The notes below the pieces were generated by a model that had not been told where the DNA came from, did no database searches, and was given only the letters and a program-made list of their open reading frames with translations. Position numbers and translations under genes: made by a program. From contig JAKTTS010000194.1 in the NCBI GenBank assembly GCA_030560485.1, positions 1 through 26,253 of the forward strand: DNA of 26,253 nucleotides, read 5' to 3'. This document shows positions 1 through 8,184 of the stretch, one piece after another. The DNA comes from Ascoidea tarda (nom. inval.). Its lineage: Eukaryota; Ascomycota; Saccharomycetes; Ascoideales; Ascoideaceae. Within the stretch, counting starts at the first letter, position 1. Every line of letters begins with the position of its first letter.

Positions 1-1
1 A

Positions 2-2215
2 GACGACGTCTATTTCAAAATGAAAAAGGGAATGCCCATGTATTACAATGTCCCGGAATTTTTTTTCAAAACCAAAGACCCTACTGCAATGAATTATCAA
101 AACAAACTATTTGAATTCATAAGAAATCAAGCAAGATTCATTTACATTTTAAAAATACATTTAGGCACTGAAACCAGCTTCATCAACATGTCCACTTCAG
201 TCAAACTGTCCGATGGCCTTCCCTTAGATGAACTCAGATGCTCCCTTTTTGATTCCTTTAAGCAGGTCTTGACCATACACGAAAACAACCTTCTAAAACC
301 CTTATTGCAAATAATGTCTGATGAGGGTCCTTTTATCAAAAAATATACCATTTTCAACGTTATTCTGGAATGGGTAAGAAAATCTGTTGATCCTTGGAGA
401 AAATGCCTAGAAATCATTTCCAGTTATAGCTTTTTCAAAAAAGTTTGCAATGCTGTCAAGAATACCCCATACGCTTCAGCAAATTCAAATTTCTATTTGG
501 GCGAAAATTTCGATACCTGGAAAATTAAAATGAAGGCAAACACCCCCGATTATAACACAGTGCTTCAAATCATCGAACAACCTCTATATACTGTCGTTCA
601 GATTTCGGATTTACTCAAGGGGATTCGCAAACATTTTGTAAATGCCAAAAAGGTATCAACCGAATACGAAAAAGCTGCTAAACTCACCCGTAACTTTTCA
701 GAACACTTACATAAATATATGGGTTTATTTGAAACGAAAACAATAATCAATAAAGTAAATTGGGGCCCCTTCAAAGCTATGACAAATATAAACATAGGTA
801 AAGCGGCCTTTATCAACATGTATTTTGTTCAAAAGAAAGATAGAGGCTTTTTTTCCAATATAGAATCTTTTATTATCATTTTTTTTGAAAGTTGTTTTCT
901 AATAACAAAATGTGATATCCAAAATTTCCAGTTTACTCTAATTGACAAACCTATCCCACTAGATTATGCTGAAGTAAAGTTGGAAAAAATTGAAGAGAAA
1001 AACGATTTAAATGATTCTCAAAATAAAGACAAACAAAATGGTCCTAGATCTTATCAAGTTAGTTTGCATATTGATCCTTTCTATATTAAAAATACTTCTA
1101 ATGACAGAAAATACCACTTTTGCATAACAGATTTTAACAGTAAATTGGGTTTATTTTATGAAAATAAAATAGCTTTGTATTTAGCTGCAAGGCAAAAACT
1201 TCACCCTTTTAAGGAGATCCCTTACTATTTTATTTCACAAAGTGGGTTTCAAGAAAAAATTTATTGCATTGCTTATGTTTATGTTAAAGCCAGAAACACC
1301 TCTTATACTTTACTTGGAACTTCAAAGGGTATTTACTCTTCTCAAGATGAAAAAAGCTGGAAAATAATATTCTCCATGCCCAATATTACCAGTATTCAAT
1401 ACATTGATTCTAAAGATACTTTGTTATTTCTTTCCGATGGAAATTTTTTAAAATGCTCTCTTTTGGAGCTTTTGAATAATCAGGGAAATATGATAATTAA
1501 ATTGAAAAAATTAGAGAGATGTGCCCCATCAAAAAATGTACAATATTTTTCAGCAAAAATTATCAAGGGAAATTTATTCTTATTGTACATGATTATTGAT
1601 ATGAGCAGTGGTGTCACTAATTCTAAAATAATAGCCTTGTATCAACTGAAGAATAATAATCCATTTTATTTTAATCCACAACCACTTGATACTTTACTGA
1701 TTAATGGAATGACTTTTGGAGTTACAATTTTGCCGAGATTTTTGATTGTTCATTCAGAAAGAGATTTTGAATTAACTAAATTAACTGATTTGGATTTCAA
1801 AGAAATCATTCCTTTTTTCTCAATTCTAACATATGCTAGCACAAAAAAAAAGATTATTACTTGTTTACCAATTGAGGACGATAAAAATATTTTAATCTAT
1901 GAAGAGTGTTGTGTAATTTGTAAAAATAATGGCAGGGGATACTATTCACAAAATAGAACTCAAAGATACCCACTATTATTTTTCAACATTAAATGTAAAG
2001 CTGCAACTTTTTATAATGATTACTTATTCATTGTTTCCAATACTATTTTGGAAATATACAAGTGTTCTATGGAATATTTGGATAATTTTGGTAAAGAGCC
2101 CCCTGTACAGATTATAAGAGGTAATAAGATAGAGTTGATCAGTTGTAGTGAGATTGGGCATTCTCCTAAAATAACCATTGACCAACGAATTATCGACATG
2201 AAATTAATAAGATAG
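2..2215 (+). CDS. Rho guanine nucleotide exchange factor, Rom2/Tus1-like, 3' part (DH-PH-CNH)
   Basis: The reading frame is open from the first base, so the gene starts outside the window; 737 residues are visible. Roughly the first 210 residues have the helical spacing of a RhoGEF (DH) domain, the next 120 or so look like a PH domain, and from about residue 400 to the end lies a citron-homology (CNH) domain. Typical CNH pieces are LLGTSKGIYSS, FLSDGNFLKCSLLELL, ILIYEECCVIC and FGKEPPVQIIRGNKIELIS near the end. Relatives (Rom1, Rom2, Tus1) activate Rho1 at the plasma membrane for cell-wall signalling. The DH part is very divergent: the usual TE of conserved region 1 seems to read NQ (NQARFIYIL), and the conserved region 3 helix lacks its usual Arg and Leu pattern. 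Exchange activity is therefore doubtful. A CNH paralog lies on the opposite strand at the other end of the window. Confidence 0.78.
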   Translation, partial: DDVYFKMKKGMPMYYNVPEFFFKTKDPTAMNYQNKLFEFIRNQARFIYILKIHLGTETSFINMSTSVKLSDGLPLDELRCSLFDSFKQVLTIHENNLLKPLLQIMSDEGPFIKKYTIFNVILEWVRKSVDPWRKCLEIISSYSFFKKVCNAVKNTPYASANSNFYLGENFDTWKIKMKANTPDYNTVLQIIEQPLYTVVQISDLLKGIRKHFVNAKKVSTEYEKAAKLTRNFSEHLHKYMGLFETKTIINKVNWGPFKAMTNINIGKAAFINMYFVQKKDRGFFSNIESFIIIFFESCFLITKCDIQNFQFTLIDKPIPLDYAEVKLEKIEEKNDLNDSQNKDKQNGPRSYQVSLHIDPFYIKNTSNDRKYHFCITDFNSKLGLFYENKIALYLAARQKLHPFKEIPYYFISQSGFQEKIYCIAYVYVKARNTSYTLLGTSKGIYSSQDEKSWKIIFSMPNITSIQYIDSKDTLLFLSDGNFLKCSLLELLNNQGNMIIKLKKLERCAPSKNVQYFSAKIIKGNLFLLYMIIDMSSGVTNSKIIALYQLKNNNPFYFNPQPLDTLLINGMTFGVTILPRFLIVHSERDFELTKLTDLDFKEIIPFFSILTYASTKKKIITCLPIEDDKNILIYEECCVICKNNGRGYYSQNRTQRYPLLFFNIKCKAATFYNDYLFIVSNTILEIYKCSMEYLDNFGKEPPVQIIRGNKIELISCSEIGHSPKITIDQRIIDMKLIR

Positions 2216-2488
2216 ATTTTTCGTTGTTTTGCATGAGTTTTGGAGTTAGTTTGTTTTCGTTTGATTAGTTTTCTTTTCTTGTTGTGTTTTTAATTGTGTT
2301 TTTAATTGTTTTGTTTTTTTGGCTTTTTGTTTTTTTGGCTTTTTTTTTTGTCTTCTTCTCAGTTATTATATTAGCAATATACAATAATTATAATGAATGA
2401 TTAAAAATTAAATAACTGAAGCATAATTTTGAAGGATATAAATAATACGTGAAAAAAAAATAAAAAAAGTATGAAATTATGATTGATT
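2216..2488. other. Convergent intergenic region, T-rich 3' ends
   Basis: This lies between the stop of the RhoGEF gene and the stop of TRS65. It contains a T-rich tract with two short direct duplications, GTTTTTAATTGT twice near 2286-2310 and TTTTTTGGCTTTTTG nearly twice near 2313-2345. It then turns A-rich towards TRS65, as expected for back-to-back polyadenylation regions. No gene is visible. Confidence 0.6.
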
Positions 2489-4468
2489 TTAATCTACTAC
2501 TACTACTTCTAGTAATCTACCACAATCAAAACTTTCACCATTATTAACGTCAAAGATCTTAACACCTTGCAAGCTAAATATACCCTTTTCGATTGCTATT
2601 AGATGAATTTCGGTTTCAAATACTTGAAATGGCTCTAAAGGACCAATTTTAACATCATTAGCTAGACAAATAATGCCTCTTGGGGATAACTTTGTTTGGT
2701 TGAATGCTTTAACCAACTGGTTTGGGGGAATGATTATCATATTATTATTGTAAATGTTATGATGGTGTTGCAATTTAATCTTTGAGAGACTATTTTGTAA
2801 ATTGGAAGTAAGGTTTAAGGCCAGCAAGTTTGTAGAATCCTTTGGTTGGATATATAAAGATAGATTGAGCAAATTATGAGATTTATTTATTGCTTGAATT
2901 TTCCATTTAAAGACTTCACCAATACGGGTATTTGTTGTTCCATTGAATGATAGTATTAAGCCATTTAAAATTGATTTCGAATTTCTTGGGATATTAATAT
3001 TTAATGAAGAGGCGGTACGCAATGATTTTAGACGAGAAATTTGGGATTGGTGCGAAGGTTTTAGGCTGCTATTAGCATTTGGCAAATTTGATAAAGAGAA
3101 GATTCTTGAATTGTAGTTGATTATGCCTTGTTGAGAGATGTTTGAAGATTTGACTAGGGTACTGTTAGTAGGAGGAGCAATAATTGCAAAATCTACTAGA
3201 GTTGACCATTTGGTTATAATTTTATTTGCCAAGTATTTATGATTTTTTTTGCTTTTGGGGATTGATATAATATTGACAATAATTTGTTTTTTTGAGTCGT
3301 TGTCATTTATAAAAGAGTTTGTGAGTTCATAAGGGAAATTTATGGCATCATTTGGCTTTAAATCAATTGGAAATGCTTTTAAAGAAGCTGGCAATAGGGG
3401 ATTTATAAAGCCACTAGGAAAGTCAAGAGTTATGTCAAAGATGTCTAAAGAAGTGTTTATTTTATTCAATTCTTTGGAGGCTTCGATGTCTAAAGTGGCT
3501 AATAATTTTTCATTTTTGCCAGCAGCTTTTGTACATCTGAGTTTCATGTTGAGAACAGGAAAAACAGGCAATAATATTTTTGCTGACAAAGTAGTATTTT
3601 TGACTTTATTTTTAGTCTGTGAGATCTTTTTGGTCTCTTTAAATGGTTCAGATAGTGATTTTTTTCTAATTCTTGATTCTTTAACTATGGTTTTATGTTC
3701 CAATTGGTTTTTCAAGTTAGATAAATTTGAAGATAGGTTTTTAGAAGCAAATTGGTGTAAAATCTGGGATTCCAAACCATCAAAAATGTTATTGTCAAGT
3801 ATTGGTTTATAAGTCAAAACCTTTTGGGAAGTTTGATTCTTCTCGTCAAGTCCATCAATCGAGTTGGTTTTGGTTAGTGTATCGTCATTCTCTTTATCAA
3901 TTGTGCTTGGAGTATGGTGATTGTATAGCAAACTGGGCTGATAAGTCAACGAGATGGAGATTTGGATCTCAGGAAGAGATATCTTTCTCTTGGGATAAGC
4001 AATTGGCAATTTGAATTTCCAGACTGAAATCAATAGGGACTTTTCATCTTCAGCATCGTCATCATTCTCTGTGCTCTGAGCAAGATCTTTATCGTCAATG
4101 AAAATGTTTTGGTCTTGTTGGAGAATAGACTCGTTGTAGACAAGACTGTCAGAGGCCAACTGGTAGTTTTTGATATGGTAGTTTCTATTTTTCGAGTCAA
4201 GAGGCTCGTTGTAGTTGTCAGAGGAAGGATGGACATACAAATCAAGCGATAGCAGCAATTCGCTGATGGCAGCAAAGTAGTTGGAGTTATCAGCAGCAGA
4301 GTGGGTGTTGGCAAGTACCACGTAGCCAGCGATAAACTCGTCAAAAAAGGCGATCTTCCTGCTGCTGGCAAGACTCAAGTGATGGAGAAACGACTCCAAG
4401 CCATGCTTCTGCGAGGCAAGAGGGTCCTTTCCCACAGCTTCCACAGGTAAGTACACCTTCAAGTCCAT
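2489..4468 (-). CDS. TRS65: TRAPPII complex subunit Trs65
   Basis: A 659-residue protein starting MDLKVYLPVEAVG. The frame stays open 15 codons further upstream but only from a TTG, so the ATG at 4468 is chosen. The C-terminal 130 residues fit the Trs65 family beta-sandwich: RIGEVFKWKIQAINKS, then LANDVKIGPLEPFQVFETEIHLIAIEKG, then a closing FSLQGVKIFDV. The N-terminal part (ELLLSLDLYVHP) also fits. In S. cerevisiae Trs65 helps TRAPPII dimerise and supports exchange on Ypt31/32 at the late Golgi. The middle (about residues 130-330) is low-complexity and Asn/Ser/Lys-rich, so this copy is longer than the roughly 560-residue yeast protein. It shares a 135 bp divergent promoter with the next gene. 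The call rests on remembered family pattern, mostly at the C-terminus. Confidence 0.75.
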   Translation of the reverse strand: MDLKVYLPVEAVGKDPLASQKHGLESFLHHLSLASSRKIAFFDEFIAGYVVLANTHSAADNSNYFAAISELLLSLDLYVHPSSDNYNEPLDSKNRNYHIKNYQLASDSLVYNESILQQDQNIFIDDKDLAQSTENDDDAEDEKSLLISVWKFKLPIAYPKRKISLPEIQISISLTYQPSLLYNHHTPSTIDKENDDTLTKTNSIDGLDEKNQTSQKVLTYKPILDNNIFDGLESQILHQFASKNLSSNLSNLKNQLEHKTIVKESRIRKKSLSEPFKETKKISQTKNKVKNTTLSAKILLPVFPVLNMKLRCTKAAGKNEKLLATLDIEASKELNKINTSLDIFDITLDFPSGFINPLLPASLKAFPIDLKPNDAINFPYELTNSFINDNDSKKQIIVNIISIPKSKKNHKYLANKIITKWSTLVDFAIIAPPTNSTLVKSSNISQQGIINYNSRIFSLSNLPNANSSLKPSHQSQISRLKSLRTASSLNINIPRNSKSILNGLILSFNGTTNTRIGEVFKWKIQAINKSHNLLNLSLYIQPKDSTNLLALNLTSNLQNSLSKIKLQHHHNIYNNNMIIIPPNQLVKAFNQTKLSPRGIICLANDVKIGPLEPFQVFETEIHLIAIEKGIFSLQGVKIFDVNNGESFDCGRLLEVVVVD

Positions 4469-4603
4469 TGTTGTTGCAAGAAGAGGAAGAAGAAGCAGAG
4501 AGAAGCTGTTCAAGTGTCAGCGCTAGCTGTGAGGAGCTGGAGAGCGATGTAAGGCTGTCCTTTTTCATGTCTCAGAAGAGCCAGCACACGCAGCAGAACC
4601 ATC
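4469..4603. promoter_or_regulatory. Short divergent promoter TRS65 / coiled-coil gene
   Basis: Only 135 bp separate the two ATGs. The sequence is purine-rich on the + strand (GAAGAGGAAGAAGAAGCAG) and GC-richer than the gene bodies. An out-of-frame ATG at 4567 opens a frame that runs past the ATG at 4604 to 4755. It would act as an overlapping upstream ORF if transcription starts before it. Confidence 0.45.
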
Positions 4604-5578
4604 ATGGATGGGGGGCGACAGGCAAGAGAGAGCAGCAGAGACAGCACAGGAAGCAAAGGCAGCACAGGCAGCAGCAGCAGCAGGAACTTGTATGGGCTCA
4701 GTGCTGCTTCTGGGATCGATGCTCCCTTTGCCACAAAAAGATCGCTTTTGTCTGAGGAAGAGAAAACACATCTTCTCAACATGGCCATAGAAGCAGATAT
4801 ATTCAAGTCTGGTGGCGACATCAACACTTTCCCCAGACAGAGATTCTACCAGAGGGCTACGAGACAGATAATCAATGACTTTAATGGTGTCCACCACAAG
4901 CCCTACAGCATCAGGTCCTATCGACAGCTCATCACAAACTCGATCAAGATGGGGCTTCATCTACACAATGCCAAAGACGCCAGTGGTTCCAGCAGCCTCT
5001 CGCTTGAGGGCCTTCGGTTGGCTCAGCTAAACCTCTTTGAAAAGTTCAGTTTGTCAAGACAAAACAACGATGCTCAGTTGGTTTCAAAGTTGAATGGAAA
5101 GCGAAAAAAGACTGTAGAGACCTCAAACAATCCTCTATTCAAAAAACTGAAGGGTGATTCCTTGGATAAAATTCATAACCAAGATGATCTTGAGAGAATT
5201 CATAAATTTGAAAATTCAATTGAAAGCTCACTAGAAAATCTAGCTGATGATGATAATCTAATTGAAAATGAAAATCTTATTGAAAATGAAAATCTACTTG
5301 GAGATGAAATTCAAAATCAAGATCAAGACAACAATATTCAAATCGATAATATAATCAAAGACAAATATGTAAATGATCTGAAAATCAAAAATAAACCTAA
5401 TAAAGTTGATCATCTACTCAATTGTCAAAATACTTCCTGCAATCAGTTATTATTTGATAGAATGAATGATGTCGAAAATAAATTGCAATTGATATATATT
5501 GAACAAAGAAACTTGAACAATAAAATGGACAGGATTTTAGATATTTTATTAAATCAAAATGATTCAAAAACTATTTAA
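4604..5578 (+). CDS. Unrecognised protein, possible helical DNA-binding domain plus C-terminal coiled coil
   Basis: 324 residues. A Ser/Gly-rich start (about 1-45) is followed by a compact helical region at about 48-120 (LSEEEKTHLLNMAIEAD, then RQRFYQRATRQIINDFNG, then YSIRSYRQLITNSIKMG). This spacing recalls fungal SANT/trihelix-like DNA-binding modules, but I cannot name a family. An acidic Asn-rich linker contains an 18 bp duplication encoding NLIENE twice (near 5255-5292). The last 50 residues form a coiled coil (LLFDRMNDVENKLQLIYIEQ and onwards), suggesting an oligomer. There is a basic KRKK patch near residue 165, a possible nuclear signal. The ATG at 4604 is the first in frame. The 5' 450 bases are clearly GC-richer than the rest. 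Two CTG codons lie in unconserved positions. A nuclear role is inference only. Confidence 0.65.
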   Translation: MDGGRQARESSRDSTGSKGSTGSSSSRNLYGLSAASGIDAPFATKRSLLSEEEKTHLLNMAIEADIFKSGGDINTFPRQRFYQRATRQIINDFNGVHHKPYSIRSYRQLITNSIKMGLHLHNAKDASGSSSLSLEGLRLAQLNLFEKFSLSRQNNDAQLVSKLNGKRKKTVETSNNPLFKKLKGDSLDKIHNQDDLERIHKFENSIESSLENLADDDNLIENENLIENENLLGDEIQNQDQDNNIQIDNIIKDKYVNDLKIKNKPNKVDHLLNCQNTSCNQLLFDRMNDVENKLQLIYIEQRNLNNKMDRILDILLNQNDSKTI

Positions 5579-5732
5579 TCTATATCACTGTTTATCCTTT
5601 TTATCCATCTTTTTTATTTATGTTTTTTATTTATATTTTTTTATTTTTTTATTTTTTTTTTATTTATTTCTTATCTATTTCAATCTGATCTAGCGCATTA
5701 AAATGTGCTTTAGTTTCTAGAAAGATTAAAAA
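5579..5732. other. Convergent AT-rich intergenic region with two ACS-like matches
   Basis: This lies between two stop codons. It contains two perfect matches to the S. cerevisiae ORC consensus WTTTAYRTTTW, ATTTATGTTTT at 5616-5626 and ATTTATATTTT at 5629-5639, in a T-rich run. Such matches are common by chance in AT-rich DNA, and other yeasts use different origin motifs, so origin function is only a possibility. Confidence 0.3.
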
Positions 5733-7553
5733 TCATAATGAAGATATGATAATAAATCTGAAGAAGTGAAAAGCAAAAGAAATAGATGCAAACACAATCA
5801 ACCAAACCGGTGAGCTTTTATCAGCTCCCACAATAATCATATAAACTAAACTGGAAATATATGTAACAAGAGCGTCACATCCTGTGAAAAAATATGTTAA
5901 TGAATAGCTATATGTTATGCAAAGTGAAAAAATTTGCATCCATTTGATGTCCTTTTTTAATCCGACCAAGACTAAAGTATTGACCAATATCCCCAAAATG
6001 ATCACAAAAACCAAAATAGGTTTATTAGATTCATTGTTTGCTCTTCCCCCATTTTCATTTTCAGCTGCTGGTATTGGAACAGTGTTTGGATTTATTGGGG
6101 CATCTCTGTTATCCTCAATTTTACCAAATGCCTCAATATATTCATCCTGCATTTCCAATGGAATTTGATAATAATTTAGATGACTCCAAAAAAATGTTTT
6201 AGAACATTGAGAGCACTTCATTGTATCACATCCTTCATTCTTCTCAATAAGTGTTTGACAATTTGGACATGGTTTTGAATGAAGATGTTTCCATTGAAGG
6301 TTTGAAAGTTCCTTCAAATCTATTGAAGAGTCTTCACCACAGTTGGAATTTTCGGAATATTTTTCACCACATTCAAAGCAAAATTTATGATTTTTCACGC
6401 AAATTGCAATAAATCTTTTGTAATGAGTTTTTTTTTGTTTTTTTTTGCCACTGGGTAAAGATGATGCAGTCTTTCGAAAATATCTATCATATTCATCACA
6501 TTTAACGATTGAATTACAATTTCCAAAAGGACAGTATTTCAAGGATTTCATTGAACCTGCTTTAAATGAAAGATAAGAATCGAGAACCAAATTATCCCAA
6601 TTTCCTATTATAGTCTGAATTTTTTTTATATTATTATTCAATTCCTTCAGTTCGGTTCCACTAATTTCACTAATTTCGCTAGTTTTGTTAATTTGAATGG
6701 CTTCACCTAGTTCATTTAGTTCATTTAGTTCATACAGTTCAAAAAATTCATAAAGTTCATAAGAATCATCGAGTTCATTTGTTTTTGGAATTCCTAACAT
6801 TCTTTGAAGACCAATATCTTTTTTTATTTCATTTGTCTTTATATTATTACTTGTGTCAGCTTTATCAGTTTTGGTTTTATTAGTTTTATTTTTATCAATT
6901 TCCCCTTGTATGCTATTAGTGGAACTCTTATTTTTTGAATTAAGTTTGGAGCTATTTTTATTTGATTTTTTATTTGAATCAGCTATAGTATTATTTTTAT
7001 TTTCAACTTTGTTTTTTGGACCGAAAAAATCAATCAAATCACACTTTTTGATTAATAACTTACATTCTGGATCAATACATGTTAAATGTTTCAATGGATG
7101 ATAGACATTGTCAAAAACATTTATGATATAGGTGGAATAGCATATAGTACAATATTTGTGACCACAGTAGGGGCCAATTAGAGTTTTATCTGAAAATTCA
7201 TTATAGCAGACTAAACATGTTGTTAATTTTTTATTATCTTGAGTTTCTTCAACAATTTTCAATTTATTTTTATCTGGTATTACACCATGGTCTATAAAAA
7301 ACTGATTATGAGAAGATACAGGCGATTGATTAAACTCCTGTAGTAATTTTTCGTGATCCCAGTTATATGAGATCAATAAAGACGTAGTTTGACTTTTAGT
7401 GATACTCAATTCTTCTGAGATTCTTGCAGTAGTAGAAAAAATATCGTCTAGTAGTTGAGCGTTTGAAATTGGATGAAACTTGGGTTTTTTTGATTCTTTT
7501 GATTGGGTTGATTCTTTAAAGGAGAAATTTGAAATTATTGAAGTTAGTTTCAT
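5733..7553 (-). CDS. Ariadne-like RING-IBR-RING ubiquitin ligase with C-terminal membrane segments
   Basis: 606 residues. A UBA-like region typical of Ariadne proteins lies at about 33-75. RING1 follows with C113, C116, C130, H132, C135, C138, C159 and C164. A roughly 160-residue Asn/Lys/Glu-rich insert comes next, then an IBR (C341, C346, C385, C392, C395) and RING2 with C429, C432, the expected catalytic C442 (EGCDTM), C447 and C450. RBR ligases take ubiquitin from an E2 onto the RING2 Cys and then pass it to the substrate. The next two zinc ligands of RING2 (a CWxC pattern) read F455 and H458, so the second zinc site looks broken. The usual Ariadne helical domain is absent. Instead three or four hydrophobic stretches fill 512-605. 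The nearest yeast relatives by the N-terminus are Hel1-like; a membrane tail recalls animal RNF19/RNF144 types. The ATG at 7553 is the only sensible start. Confidence 0.82.
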   Translation of the reverse strand: MKLTSIISNFSFKESTQSKESKKPKFHPISNAQLLDDIFSTTARISEELSITKSQTTSLLISYNWDHEKLLQEFNQSPVSSHNQFFIDHGVIPDKNKLKIVEETQDNKKLTTCLVCYNEFSDKTLIGPYCGHKYCTICYSTYIINVFDNVYHPLKHLTCIDPECKLLIKKCDLIDFFGPKNKVENKNNTIADSNKKSNKNSSKLNSKNKSSTNSIQGEIDKNKTNKTKTDKADTSNNIKTNEIKKDIGLQRMLGIPKTNELDDSYELYEFFELYELNELNELGEAIQINKTSEISEISGTELKELNNNIKKIQTIIGNWDNLVLDSYLSFKAGSMKSLKYCPFGNCNSIVKCDEYDRYFRKTASSLPSGKKKQKKTHYKRFIAICVKNHKFCFECGEKYSENSNCGEDSSIDLKELSNLQWKHLHSKPCPNCQTLIEKNEGCDTMKCSQCSKTFFWSHLNYYQIPLEMQDEYIEAFGKIEDNRDAPINPNTVPIPAAENENGGRANNESNKPILVFVIILGILVNTLVLVGLKKDIKWMQIFSLCITYSYSLTYFFTGCDALVTYISSLVYMIIVGADKSSPVWLIVFASISFAFHFFRFIIISSL

Positions 7554-8184
7554 GTTGTTTGTTTGAGAAGTTATAATTTAGGTCGATGGGGATTAGTATA
7601 GTAAAGAATAGGGATGTGAATTGAACCAAAAAGGAATTGCATTGTTATGGTATCAAGCGAAGAAGTAATATTCGATGGATTATAAATAGCTGCTTACTCA
7701 AGAAAAAAACAATAAGAAAAGCACATAGAGTTTGAGCAAATGTTGGATGAGGAATATCGGACAGGTCCAATCATGGGGCAAACCAAAGGGTGGTCTTTGA
7801 TGGTAACACAGCCCCCGTGCGTTGGTCTTGCAAGTATGCATCCGAAGTTTGACACATTTATGTGGATATATGCATGTGTATGCGTGATCCCGGGTTTTGA
7901 GCAAGCATAGGGCTCTAATTGTTGCTACGAAGTGATTTTGAGGGCAGTCAGTAGATTGCTGAGTAGCAATAATGAGATTTTATTGAGAGAAAAAGTCAGT
8001 CGAATATAAATGCTTGTGAAATAGTATGTGTTTAACCAATAAAGACCATAAGAAGAGGTGAAAAAAAAGCTTTAACAAATGAATAAAATGAAAGAAAAAA
8101 TATGAACATAAAAAACAATAAGAAAAATTAAATGTAGCAGAAAAATGAACAATGAATTGAAATTAAAAAAAGAAAAATATTAAT
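7554..8184. promoter_or_regulatory. 631 bp gap: RBR promoter and F-box/LRR 3' end
   Basis: Both flanking genes run on the minus strand, so this holds the promoter of the RBR gene and the 3' region of the LRR gene. The middle (7740-7920) is GC-richer and promoter-like. It includes a 21-base alternating purine-pyrimidine run at 7866-7886 whose minus strand resembles a weak Rap1 site. The part nearest 8184 is A-rich. No credible gene or tRNA was found; the only frame of note (7698-7904, minus) has no conserved look. Confidence 0.45.

Noticed and set aside
4469-4513. 15-codon extension of TRS65
   Set aside because: It starts at TTG, not ATG, and would eat into an already short divergent promoter.
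5616-5639. Two perfect ORC-consensus matches as an origin
   Set aside because: Such matches (another at 11031-11041) are frequent in AT-rich DNA, and the motif is not conserved outside close Saccharomyces relatives; kept only as a note.
7698-7904. 68-codon minus-strand frame between the RBR and LRR genes
   Set aside because: It lies in the RBR promoter, has no recognisable domain, and is well within chance length.
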